From Brachionus manjavacas (taxonomy: Eukaryota; Rotifera; Eurotatoria; Ploima; Brachionidae), in the NCBI GenBank assembly GCA_019054805.1, contig JAHQIY010000004.1, positions 4,402,001-4,466,000 of the forward strand: DNA of 64,000 nt, written 5' to 3'. A program made the position numbers and the translations under genes. The first letter of the stretch is position 1; each line of letters opens with the position of its first letter. This document shows positions 1-10,494 of this stretch, piece by piece. The notes beneath the pieces were generated by a model that searched no databases, was not told the DNA's origin, and worked only from the letters and a program-made list of their open reading frames with translations.

Positions 1-162
1 AATCTTTACTAACCGAAAAAATGTGGGCACTTTTTCAATGATCTGTAGTATTTGATTTCCATTCAGTCCAGGGATATTTATTTTATCAATATCACATATT
101 ATGGTTCCGTTTTCAATGAAAAATTTTATTATTTCATTAAAGGCACTACTAAAATCCATCAT
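1..162 (-). CDS. N-terminal exon of a ZAP/PARP-like gene (partial, runs off window)
   Basis: Read on the minus strand, the first 162 bases are open from an ATG (a second in-frame ATG follows at once) to the window edge and encode about 54 residues. The protein closely resembles the first exon of the full PARP gene at 35194: both contain IPGL, then NQI, and end in the identical run VPTFFRLVKI. Roughly two thirds of positions match. In the family this segment is a small winged-helix-like domain that precedes CCCH zinc fingers, as in ZAP/PARP12-type proteins. The rest of the gene lies outside the window, so its catalytic end cannot be judged. It could be an intact paralogue or a fragment. Nothing recognisable is shared upstream of the two ATGs. 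Confidence 0.7.
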   Translation of the reverse strand, partial: MMDFSSAFNEIIKFFIENGTIICDIDKINIPGLNGNQILQIIEKVPTFFRLVKI

Positions 163-390
163 CTAAAAAACACAGCTAAAAATTTTTATTTGAAATTTTA
201 AAAGCGTTCTTCAAATTTAATTTTAATAATAAATCCAATTTTGAAATTAAAAAAAATTCTTAAAATAATCACACAGAAAATAAAAATGTACATATACTTT
301 ATGATTTTAATTTTAAACATTATCATATGAAATTATTTTCATCATTAGATACGATTTAATTCAAAATGTATTGTTAATTAATAAATGCAA

Positions 391-455
391 TTTCATTTTC
401 AATGTAATGTAATCGATTGAATTTCGATTTCATTGATTAGATATTAGATATCTTA
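391..455 (+). repeat. 65-bp direct repeat, copy 1
   Basis: Begins TTTCATTTTCAATGTAATGT and ends TATTAGATATCTTA. It is repeated exactly, as far as I can read, at 640-704. The 184 bases between the copies are plain AT-rich DNA. Confidence 0.85.
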
Positions 456-639
456 GCAAAATATCCAGTTCTGCTCTATCTTTGAAAAAAAATTTAATTT
501 TTGATAGTTAAAATTATAATTGATTTATAATTTTAAATTTTGCATAAAAATCTATTTAAATAATTTTTTTCTGATTTTTAATATTTAAAATTATATTTTT
601 ATTTTTGATTGTTTTAGCTACTAATAATTAAATCCTGCT

Positions 640-704
640 TTTCATTTTCAATGTAATGTAATCGATTGAATTTCGATTTCATTGATTAGATATTAGATAT
701 CTTA
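640..704 (+). repeat. 65-bp direct repeat, copy 2
   Basis: Second copy of the sequence at 391-455. It may be a small segmental duplication or the ends of an unrecognised element; no target-site duplication is evident. Confidence 0.85.
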
Positions 705-1341
705 TCTAGTGCGATACTTAATCACAGTTTATGGTTATATTCGCTCTATAGATCGTATTGTTCAGGGCATTCTGTTAAAATTGTAAAAGTAAATACTTAT
801 ACAACAATTAGCCTGACCTTGCAGCCGGAGCCGGGTCTCCCGATCAAAAAGAAATACCCATAATTCCTCTTTAGGGAAGGCTTGGAATTCCTGCTTTAAT
901 TTTCCTTGCTTAAGTATTAGAAGGCACTGTATTGTTTTGAAAATATTTTTTTAATTATTTAATTTTTTTAATTACAAAATCTTATATTTATTATATTCGG
1001 TTTTATATTCAAAATTTTTCTTTTTTCAAATTTTAATTCGAATGTTTTAGAGATTCAGTTTTTAAATTAAAATGAAATAATATTTAAATATGTTTTAAAA
1101 TTTTTTTTAGATTCAAATATTATTTTCGAAGCTGATCTCCTTTCAAAAAGCTACTTTTTAAAAATATCGGTTCGAATATGAATATTTGATTTAATCACTA
1201 GACATTACACAATTCGATTTTATTTTTTATTTTTTAAAATATTTCCCTAGTTTCCATAGTGAGTGAAGAAAAATTTATTTAAACATAAAAAAAAGCTTGA
1301 AAATTTTGAAAAATTGGAAAATAAAATTTTTTTTTCCTATT

Positions 1342-2759
1342 TTATTTTAGACTAAAAGCTGTTCGACTTAAAACTGATGCGTTGCACAAAAATTGTCCAT
1401 CATCTCAAATAAAAGAAATGTTCATGATTTTTGAATCAGCTTGAACAAAACCTAGTGCTCCATTAAACTTCAATTCATTGGAAAAATACCGGTAAGAACC
1501 TTTAGGTATGCATGTAATATTTGATTTTGTTCTATAAATTGAGCTTGAAGCACCATTTATTATGTAATCAACCGTCCAATTTAAAAAGGTGTCTTCAACA
1601 TGTTCTGAATCATGTTCGTGACCTTAAAAAGAAAAATATTCAATTTATAGTATAATTTTCAATCTATTGACTAAAAATTAAAATAAAAAGTTGAGTTTTG
1701 TTTTCGTAACAAAAAAGAAACTTAAAAATAGCAACTTTTTCTATATTAAAATAATTTGTTTTAAAAAATTTATTTGAATAAATAAATCCCACAATTTAAT
1801 CGTCAAAAGTTCAATTTCTAAAAAAATTTTTAATTACCAGAAAAATAGACATTAACTTTATATTTATGCAAAAATGGTCTCAATTTCTTAACTAAGCATT
1901 GATTTGAGCTATGATAGCCCATTGACCAAACTGGATGATGACCAACTATAATTAAAAATGGAAAGCTTTGCGAAATCGTTGACTTTAAATGTCACTCTAA
2001 ATTTCCAAGAATCCTACTTGAAGACGATTTTCTACAAATGAGCATAGTGTCGATAAAAATGGCATAAATTAGCTTTTGATTTTCATTTAAAGTCTTAATT
2101 TCCAAATTATAATTGTAATCAGGCAAAATCCTTTGAATATTTAAAAGATAAAAAAATTCAAAAACTGTATATTGAATTTGAGCAAAAGTATTACCCTTGT
2201 GGTCATGATTTCCTAGAACAAAAAAATTAAATTAAATAATTTAAAGCAAAATCTAAAACCTAGAACATTGAACCATGGAATTTTAGATCCGTGATAAACA
2301 TTTTCAAAAGTCACCTTTATTGACTTTAAAATTTAATCAGAAAATCCAATTTTCTAAGATACCTTAAACCTAAAATCAAATTGGTCATTCACTCCTGAAG
2401 GATAAAAGTTGTCACTTAGTCCTAGATGAAATTGCACTTGATGATTGACAGCATATTGTTTCATTAATTTTGAAATTCGCTGCTGAATCACAGTTTTATA
2501 CGGATAGAATGAAATACCACCCCAGTCTCCGAAAAAAAAGAATTTATCCAAATCATTTTTTATTTCAAGCTCTAGAGGTTGCGATAAATCTAGATTTAGA
2601 TTTACAATGAGTTTTTATATATTTAAATTGGAAAAACGTTGTACTTTCTGGTATTTTTAGTCTGGAATATGGATAAAATCGATAGTTTGCAAAAGTTGAA
2701 GTAGCATCTGCAATATTTATCAAAAAATGTATCTTGAAAATCCAATGTTGAAGCTTCAT
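1342..2759 (-). pseudogene. Tartrate-resistant acid phosphatase, decayed copy B
   Basis: A five-exon purple acid phosphatase gene of the ACP5/TRAP type, parallel to the intact gene at 5510-6824. Exons in order: signal-like start at 2759, GDWGG (about 2525), SDNFY instead of GDNFY, GNHD, GHHPVWS (about 1920), GHEHD (about 1610). The metal-binding residues of the fold are largely kept. It is nevertheless broken: exon 4 has an in-frame TGA at 1992-1994, and exon 5 has another at 1405-1407, about 20 codons before the natural end. About 30 bases covering the end of exon 3 and its splice donor, present in copy C, are missing near 2185. After that loss the former intron reads in frame into exon 4. 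I call it a pseudogene. An expressed truncated protein is possible but would lack the last two histidine ligands. Confidence 0.8.
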
Positions 2760-4140
2760 TATTTTATAAATCAAATTCGATACTTAAAATGTTATGTAAA
2801 AAACTATTCTTTTAAAATAAAGAATTTTATTTTGATGATTTCTCAATTTTTTTTTAATTATACTCTATTATATATTTCAAAAGCAATTTAAGAACATTGT
2901 TGGGCTAATGCTGCTAATTTTGAATAGAACTATCAATTTTTATTAATTGGAGTAAGTTAAAAAAAATTAAATTAACATTTGTTACCAGAAAAATAGACAT
3001 TAACTTTATATTTATGCAAAAATGGTCTCAATTTCTTAACTAAGCATTGATTTGAGCTATGATAGCCCATTGACCAAACTGGATGATGACCAACTATAAT
3101 TAAAAATGGAAAGCTTTGCGAAATCGTTGACTTTAAATGTCACTCTAAATTTCCAAGAATCCTACTTGAAGACGATTTTCTACAAATGAGCATAGTGTCG
3201 ATAAAAATGGCATAAATTAGCTTTTGATTTTCATTTAAAGTCTTAATTTCCAAATTATAATTGTAATCAGGCAAAATCCTTTGAATATTTAAAAAGATAA
3301 AAAAATTCAAAAACTAAATTAAGATACCATTTTTTAGATCTTTTGGTATATTGAATTTGAGCAAAAGTATTACCCTTGTGGTCATGATTTCCTAGAACAA
3401 AAAAAAATTAAATTAAATAATTTAAAGCAAAATCTAAAACCTAGAACATTGAACCATGGAATTTTAGATTTGGATATACATTTTCAAAAGTCACCTTTAT
3501 TGACTTTATAATTTAATCAGAAAATCCAATTTTCTAAGATACCTTAAACCTAAAATCAAATTGGTCATTCACTCCTGAAGGATAAAAGTTGTCACTTAGT
3601 CCTAGATGAAATTGCACTTGATGATTGACAGCATATTGTTTCATTAATTTTGAAATTCGCTGCTGTATCACAGTTTTATACGGATAGAATGAAATACCAC
3701 CCCAGTCTCCGAAAAAAAAGAATTTAGCCAAATCATTTTTTATTTCAAGCTCTAGAGGTTGCGATAAATCTAGATTTAGATTTACAATGAGTTTTTATAT
3801 ATTTAAATTGGAAAAACGTTGTACTTTCTGGTATTTTTAGTCTGGAATATGGATAAAATCGATAGTTTGCAAAAGTTGAAGTAGCATCTGCAATATTTAT
3901 CAAAAAATGTATCTTGAAAATCCAATGTTGAAGCTTCATTATTTTATAAATCAAATTCGATACTTAAAATGTTATGTAAAAAACTATTCTTTTAAAATAA
4001 AGAATTTTATTTTGATGATTTCTCAATTTTTTTTAAATTATACTCTATTATATATTTCAAAAGCAATTTAAGAACATTGTTGGGCTAATGCTGCTAATTT
4101 TGAATAGAACTATCAATTTTTTTTTAATTGGAGTAAGTTA
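1836..4140. repeat. Recent tandem duplication covering phosphatase exons 1-4
   Basis: Unit 1 is about 1836-2966 and unit 2 about 2984-4140. The units are almost identical through exons, introns and upstream sequence; the offset is 1148 at one end and 1180 at the other because of small indels. The stretch AAATTAACATTTGTTA occurs both at the junction (about 2970) and beyond unit 2 (about 4233), which suggests that the breakpoint lay there. Confidence 0.85.
2986..3939 (-). pseudogene. Tartrate-resistant acid phosphatase, decayed copy C lacking the last exon
   Basis: Nearly identical to exons 1-4 of copy B, about 1.15-1.18 kb away. It shares copy B's in-frame TGA in exon 4 (here 3140-3142), so that stop predates the duplication. 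It keeps the end of exon 3 and its GT donor (about 3350), which copy B has lost. The duplicated block stops just inside intron 4, so there is no exon 5 with the GHEHD histidines. It cannot make a complete enzyme. Start ATG at 3939; residues before GDWGG match copy B except for a D-to-A change just ahead of the FFFF run. Confidence 0.8.
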
Positions 4141-5224
4141 AAAAAAATTTTTTTTCATTAACTTGTCTATTATCTAAGCTAAATAATTTTATTTTTATAA
4201 TTGCTATAAAATTTAAATCTTTATCTACTATAAAAAATGTTTAAATTAACATTTGTTAGGAAAAATACAATAAATTTAATTAAATTTAGCTTTAGAATCC
4301 AATTTTTAATCAAAATAAAATTTTAGACTTGAATGTTAAAAACCTAAACATTATTTTTATTTAAATTAATAAATAGATAAAATTGTTAAATAAATTTTTA
4401 TAAATTTAGAGATTTTTTTTCTCATTTATGTCAATGTGACTAAGACCTAAAAATAATAGATATTTAGATTGAAAAACTAATTGTAAGTTTTAAAAACTTA
4501 AAAGTACAAAAAAGGATTACAAAAGTTTTTATAACAATTTCAATATTTTTACCGTAAACATAAAGGCTTTATGACCAATTATGTTCCACCGATAAAAATT
4601 AGATGATAAAGTTTTTAATCGCAATCAAACACCGTTTTTTTGTTATTCATTTGTTAAAATATTTCAAAAATAAAAATTTCACGTAATTTATAGATATTTT
4701 ACTCATAAGTTGTATTATTTTTTGTAACAAATGTATTTAAATTTAGGCTAAGTCTATCAATACTCAATTAAGAACCCAAAATTCTCTCTTTAACTGATAA
4801 AATAATCATTGAAATAATCTAGAATGTAGAGAACTGTTTTTAAATACATTAAATAACAATTATTATTATTTTTTGAAAATAAAACTTATATCTTAATTGG
4901 CTATTGATAGATTAAGCTCCAAGCTAGAATCTTTTTGTAGTATAACAATTTTTTTTAGAAGAATTTAAAAATAGTTATGGGCAAAAATTGAGCAATCCTA
5001 AATCCTAATGGAAAATTTATTTTTTTTAACTATTATTATATTCAATTCCTTTCATTTTAGTTAAAATCTCAAATCTTTATTTGGCAAGTTTTTTTTTTCT
5101 ATTTAACTTTTTTGAAATTTTGAAATTACGTTGTTTCATTAAAACTCAATACTAAAGCATGTTAAAATTTGAAATGTAATTACGCAATTATTTTTAGAAA
5201 TGTAAAATAGAAAAAAAACTTGCC
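4141..5224. other. Intergenic, no gene seen
   Basis: Very AT-rich, with no frame longer than chance and no recognisable repeat apart from poly-A and poly-T runs. Confidence 0.5.
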
Positions 5225-5262
5225 ATTTCTTTAATTCTAATGAAAATTAGAATTAAAGAAAT
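5225..5262. repeat. Perfect 17-bp hairpin with GAAA loop
   Basis: ATTTCTTTAATTCTAAT (5225-5241), loop GAAA, then its exact reverse complement (5246-5262). It sits directly upstream of a probable LINE 3' tail. Confidence 0.8.
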
Positions 5263-5320
5263 TCCGAGTTGCCCTGGGGAAAACCCCATAATTATATTTT
5301 AAATGAATGAATAAATAAAT
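5263..5320 (+). mobile_element. Probable LINE 3' tail
   Basis: CCTGGGGAAAACCCCATAAT forms a short GC stem in very AT-rich DNA and is followed by repeats of AATGAATGAATAAATAAAT. Stem-plus-short-tandem tails like this are typical of 5'-truncated LINE insertions. No coding part is left. Confidence 0.4.
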
Positions 5321-5509
5321 TAAGGTAATTTAATTTAATTACTTTTTTACTTTATCAAATCAAATTGAAAATTATTTAAAAAGCATAAAAATTTGAAATT
5401 CTCAATTTTTGAATTTGGATTTTAATAATTTATCTTTAATTATTTAAGAAGAAAAATTTCAAGAATTGTTAATACATTTTGTTAAATAAAAATTTAAATA
5501 AAGTAAATA

Positions 5510-6824
5510 TTAATATCTATTTTTGATACTAATTCGATATAAATTTTGACCATTTGTTTTGAAATATGTTATATTCATTGCATTAGTATCAGCTTCAATT
5601 AAAGCTAATGCACCATGAATTTGGAACATATCAGCCCAGTAATATTTTAATGAACCATTTGGAATATCATTTAAATGCTGATTTGAATAAAACGGAATGT
5701 TTGTAACCCCTGTTACAATATAATCTACAGTCCAGTTCATATAATTATGACTAATGTGTTCCATATCATGTTCATGTCCTAGAATGGTCAGATTAATTAC
5801 AAAAGAGACAATAGAATTTTTCAAGATTAGCTAATTAAGATAAAAAATTACCGGCAAAGTAAGCATTTACTCTATATTTATGCAATAATGGTCTTAAATT
5901 GTCAACTAAACATTTTGTCGGCCCGTGCTCGGCTACTGACCACACAGGATAGTGGCCAGACACAATTACATAAGGATACTGTTCAGTAGATATCTCTTTT
6001 AATTTTTTTTCAATTTCATAATAGTAATTTTTAATTTCATTTAGATTTGATGAAGTAACATTTAATTTTTTTATTTTATGCTGGTCTGATCGATCTTCGA
6101 AACTTTTTGTCTGACAGAGAAGAACAGTGTCAATCATTAAGAAATAGATAAGTTTATTTCTGCCTTCATTTATTTTTACCTCTATTGAATAGTTGAAATT
6201 TGGAAGGATCCTTTGATAGAAATCTTTATTAAAATAAATTATTTGATGACAAACTTATTTTACCATCTTTTTGATTTCCGAGTATATTGAACTTGTGCCT
6301 TTGGATCACCTAAATAATCATGATTACCTAGAACGAAAAACCACGGAATGTCCTTGTTTTTAAAAACATCTTCAAAAGATTGCTAAATAAAATTATTAAA
6401 TAATTAATTTTTTTAACTTTTATCTAAAGCTACTTTAAATCTTGGATCATCAACACTTTTCACTCCATCAAAATAAAAATTATCCCCTAAACCCAAATTA
6501 AAATGAACTTTCATTTGGCTTGAAATTTTGTGCATAAAAAGAGCTACATTTTGTTGAACAATTGTTCTATAGGGAAAAATTGGAATTCCTCCCCAGTCTC
6601 CCAATGCAAAAAATCTCGCAAAATTTTCAGTTATTTTAACTTCAACGGGTTTCTTGAAATCTTTTTTAATTAAAAAACATGAAAAAAATGATGGATTTAA
6701 TTTTTTAATTAGAACCTGTTGAAATTTTCAAGCTCAAACTTGGAAAATTACGCTCATTTTTATAACAAGTTCCAAAAATTAAATTCACTAATAACAAAGT
6801 TATTTTAGATAAATGATTCATCAT
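5510..6824 (-). CDS. ACP5: Tartrate-resistant (purple) acid phosphatase, intact
   Basis: Metallophosphatase with a di-iron site that hydrolyses phosphate monoesters; in animals it is secreted or lysosomal. Exons (minus strand) 6716-6824, 6434-6660, 6264-6382, 5852-6210 and 5510-5778 keep phase throughout and give 360 residues, close to the usual 320-340 plus a longer N-terminus. A hydrophobic signal segment (LSKITLLLVNLIFG) follows the double-Met start. Metal-site motifs appear in order: GDWGG, GDNFY, GNHD, GHYPVWS and GHEHD (the last is usually GHDHN). The conserved stretch GHYPVWSVAEHGPT is almost as in mammals. It is the only intact member of the three-copy cluster. The gene symbol is by family likeness, not proven orthology. 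Confidence 0.9.
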
Positions 6825-6859
6825 TTAAATTTGAAAATTTGAATTTGAAAATCTTATTC

Positions 6860-6876
6860 TAGCCTTTTATATATAT
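6860..6876 (-). promoter_or_regulatory. Possible TATA box of the phosphatase gene
   Basis: On the minus strand the sequence reads ATATATATAAAAGGC about 40-50 bases upstream of the ATG at 6824. The spacing would leave a very short 5' leader. Such strings also arise by chance in DNA this AT-rich. Confidence 0.35.
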
Positions 6877-6947
6877 TCATAAATCATGTGATTAATTTTA
6901 AAATTTTAAATAAAATATAACCTTTATTCAAAAAATTTTAATTAAAA

Positions 6948-7808
6948 TTAAAGCTCATGTTTTGAGTGTTTACGTTGTTCTTCTTCTTCAATCCTTTTTA
7001 TCGTTTTCTTTAATTTGATTAATGGTTGTTCTATTTGTGTGTTGGTTTTATTTTTAACTTTAAAATCGTGGTCATGCGAATGTGTCCCTAATTTGGAAAA
7101 TTCTTCATATAACTTTTTAAATCGTTCCAATCGACTGATTTTATTTTCATCTTCCAACCATTTATTATAATCATAAATATCTGCTGACCTTTCGGTGCGA
7201 TTTTTTTTAACAATGTTTCCGTGTTCAAAGGTTTGTTGATTGTGATAAATTTCACCATGGAACCCCTGGTAGCCGGGCAAAAACGCTTTCAAACGTTTTT
7301 TTTCATATTTGTTTTCAAAATTAATTTTGACTAAATTATTCAAATTGTCAAAAGAGAGGTCATCATTAGATTTCGCCACGTTTTGTGAATTGTTGAATAA
7401 TTCCCTTTCTAAACTTTTGACTGACGGCTTGAAAATTAAAGCCCTACTTTTATAATTATAAGAATTTTTATTTCTTATTAATTTTTGTAGAGATGGCTCG
7501 AAAGAGACAGGTCCATTTGAGTGTAGATTGTTGTCTTTTATCGAAATTTTTATTTTTTCCTCCAATAAAGAATTTGAGGGGTTCGACACACTTAAATTAT
7601 AATTTTTTTTATCTTCAAGTTTCTTGTCAACTTTAACAAATTTTTCCAAATTCGAAAAAGACCGTCTCGAAGAATTCTCATGATTAAGTTTGATTGAATC
7701 ATTTGATACTCTGAATCCTTTATTTAATATATCAGTTTCACTCCAAATTGCTTTTATTAATTGATTGAGTAAAAAAAACTCAAAAAAAGTAAAAAATATC
7801 AACTTCAT
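6948..7808 (-). CDS. Secreted Asn/Lys/Ser-rich protein of unknown function ending KHEL
   Basis: A single open frame of 286 residues. I use the ATG at 7808, because an upstream in-frame start would not be ATG. The first about 22 residues (MKLIFFTFFEFFLLNQLIKA) are a clear signal peptide. The rest is hydrophilic and probably disordered, rich in N, K, S and E, with several dibasic sites (RR, KKR, KK) and one less biased patch with LPGYQGFHGE near residue 190. The tail is an acidic/basic helix-like stretch ending HSKHEL. KHEL resembles the C-terminal ER-retrieval signals KDEL and HDEL, so an ER-resident or secretory-path protein is possible. I recognise no domain. No introns are visible. Confidence 0.6.
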   Translation of the reverse strand: MKLIFFTFFEFFLLNQLIKAIWSETDILNKGFRVSNDSIKLNHENSSRRSFSNLEKFVKVDKKLEDKKNYNLSVSNPSNSLLEEKIKISIKDNNLHSNGPVSFEPSLQKLIRNKNSYNYKSRALIFKPSVKSLERELFNNSQNVAKSNDDLSFDNLNNLVKINFENKYEKKRLKAFLPGYQGFHGEIYHNQQTFEHGNIVKKNRTERSADIYDYNKWLEDENKISRLERFKKLYEEFSKLGTHSHDHDFKVKNKTNTQIEQPLIKLKKTIKRIEEEEQRKHSKHEL

Positions 7809-9691
7809 TTTTAGCAAAGTTAAATCATTTTGAAAATTAAAAACTCATGTTATCTTAATATAAAAATAAAATAATGCATTAATAGATATTGACAATCTGT
7901 CGCTGATTTTTATGAATTTAATATACTAAAAATTTGTTACTTAAAGGATTGTTTCATTCTTTGAAAATACCATAAATTTTAAAATTTATTATGAATATAA
8001 AACGAAAAAAAAAATTATAAAATTTAGGATAAGTAGTTTTGTTAAGTTTCAATTCATAATAATTTCTAAAATTTAAATCTTAAAAAAATCTTATCCATTT
8101 TGTTAACTCCAAAACTCTAAAAATAATTGGTACAAGGAAAAAACTTTTTGCTAAAGTGTTTTATTTTTTTATATGTTAAAAAAATTTTATGAAAATTTTT
8201 CGAAAGTTTTTAAATAATTTAGAATTTTTAAGTAAAATTTAAAACTTATCAAGATATTCATTATTTTAATAAAAAAAACTTTGTTTTTGTTTAATTTCAA
8301 AATTAATTTTAACAAACATTTTATTCCCAAGAATTTTTCTGAGCTTTCAAGTATTTTTGTTTTATTTTAATTTATTAATTTTTTTCAAAAACCTTTTGTT
8401 CTATTATTAACTGGAGGTTTTGAAGTTCGTTTCAATTTGATCATTTCAATTCAGAAAAATTTGAATAATTTTGTTGATAAAAGAAATAATTTAGTGCTGT
8501 AAAATGCTTAATCCTTAAGCATCTTTGCTAAATTCGAATTGGAATTGCACAGCTGTTTAGGATACTTTTTGATGGCGTGCAAAATGCAGAGAGCTTTTTA
8601 AATACTTATTTTAACGCGTTAAGCAAATTTGCTTAAAATTAAGCAGTTGACCGAACTAAATTATCTCATTAAGTAAAAAAGTTGTTCAAGTTTTTCTAAA
8701 TTGAAACGTTATTCACAACCCCGTTTAATTAAAATATATATATTAAAATGAAAAATATCTTAAAATGGATAAATTTTTTTCTTTTTTTTTAGCATATAAA
8801 TTTAAAAAAATATCATTCGCGACCATCTATCTTTAAATTTTTTTTCTGGAAAAAAAATCAAAAATAAAATAACAATTGGAGCATCTTTATTAAGCGTAAA
8901 ATTAATGAAAAGTTTTACAAATATACAAACTGAACTATTAAACAAAAATTGAAAAAAAAATTTAATTCGATGTTAAGCTCAACACTAAAAGAGAATAAAA
9001 TTTTGATAAAGTAAGAAAAGGAAAGTGGTTTTTCAAAAATCATATTAGTTTGTTAATCACTAATTATTCGTCCTTAATAAAAAATATTTTTTTAATTTTT
9101 TAAAGTAAATTTTATTTTAATCTATTCTTAAAGTAAAAACGGAATACAAACTTTAAAATTAGATATTTTATAATGAATACAATTGCTAAATGCAGCTAAA
9201 TCAGTTAGATTTTAATTCACCCCCTTTTTCTTTAGTATAAATCATATTATTTGAAGTTTTATTCAGCTGTTTTTATTTTTCTTATTTAGTTGCTTTTAGA
9301 GTTTACAATTCAGTTTTTCAAGTTAACGTAAGCAAACATTAACTCTAAAAATCGATTGTTGGGCTGAAGAAGCAGGAAGAGACTATAAAAGCTTAGCAAC
9401 TTTACTAAAACAAGGAAGTGATTGTTCACATATTTAAAATAAAAAAAATAAAAATAATCTAGTTTTTTATCTGAGATAAAGCGTCAACTTCGGATTTATA
9501 TTTATAAAAATTTTTTCTCAATTTTCAGTTCAATCACTTTTTCAGTGTAATTTGACAGTTCAATTAAGAACATACAAGGCTATTTGCAGCGAAAATAACA
9601 AGAAGAGAACCAAGACTGAAAAAGGTTTAAATTTTTTAATTACATATCACAGAGTTTGTTTAGCTTTCAAAACTGATTTTACATCTTATTG
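7809..9691. other. Intergenic, no gene seen
   Basis: AT-rich throughout. A patch at about 8500-8660 is slightly less AT-biased and includes the small palindrome ATGCTTAATCCTTAAGCAT, but no frame or family is recognisable. About 9350-9640 has short open stretches without a convincing exon. Confidence 0.4.
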
Positions 9692-9699
9692 CTTAACTT

Positions 9700-10348
9700 G
9701 GTATAGATGAGTCCCATTAACCCCATTTTTGACATGTATACATAAAATATGTATCTGAGAATGCATCAAAATGTATTCTCGGATACAAATGTATCTGTGG
9801 ATACAAAATATGTATTTTGTGAATCAAAAGAATACGAATTTTTTTTTTGATATTCGAGAATAAATACTTTGTGTATTCTTTCAAAAATATTTTTTTCAAA
9901 AATACATATACGTATCCCTCGATACATAAATATATATATGTATTATGTATCCTGAGATACAATATGTATTCCAGGCTACATAAAGGATAAATTAAGGATA
10001 CATAAAGGATACATGTTGGGATTGCGAATTTGAAAAAATAATTTTTTCTTTATAAATTTTATTAAAATCCAATGATACAAAATAAAAAGAAAAAAAAAAT
10101 TATGGGAAGAAAACACTAATTAAGGAACCTCCTTAGCAATCAGAAAGAGTTTTACATTTAAGCCTTATTTCTTTATTTAAATTGATTAATGAATTGTATT
10201 TTTTTCTATTTTAATAACTTTATGTTTATGTTGTATTTTTTTTCCAACATTCTTATTGTTCTTATGAGAAATTAATTAAAATTAAAAATTTATGTTTTTG
10301 CTGTTCCTTAAATAGTGTTTTTGGAGGTTAATGGGACTCATCTATACC
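9700..10348. mobile_element. MITE with 23-bp terminal inverted repeats and 8-bp target duplication
   Basis: Left end GGTATAGATGAGTCCCATTA followed by ACC; the right end is its exact reverse complement over 23 bases, then nearly so. It is flanked on both sides by CTTAACTT (9692-9699 and 10349-10356), a clean 8-bp target-site duplication. The interior has no transposase. Its left half (about 9730-10015) is a dense array of ATACATA/TGTATC-type palindromic motifs, and its right half is AT-rich filler. An 8-bp duplication fits hAT, P or Merlin superfamilies; the GG start would suit Merlin, but I cannot decide. Confidence 0.9.
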
Positions 10349-10494
10349 CTTAACTTCGATCAATTTAAAAAATATCTGGTATTTAAATATAAAATAGTGA
10401 TTGAAACATTTTGAAGAATAGAGATTAAACTCAGAAGAGGTTAATAACAAATGACTGCTTTTAAAATCTTATTGTTAAGAAATAAAATATTTAT

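Larger units (their letters stand above)
163..1341. other. Intergenic, AT-rich, with a 65-bp direct repeat and a small GC-richer island
   Basis: No open frame of note. It contains two copies of a 65-bp sequence (391-455 and 640-704) and a GC-richer patch at about 810-900 with CAGCCGGAGCCGGG, which resembles the end of an old retroelement or SINE but matches nothing I can name. Confidence 0.5.

Noticed and set aside
1405-1994. Two in-frame TGA codons in phosphatase copy B as possible selenocysteine codons
   Set aside because: Neither aligns with a cysteine or catalytic residue in the intact gene, no SECIS-like structure was seen, and other damage is present, so plain decay is simpler.
9717-9962. 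81-residue minus-strand open frame
   Set aside because: It lies inside the MITE and is a by-product of its ATACAT repeat array.
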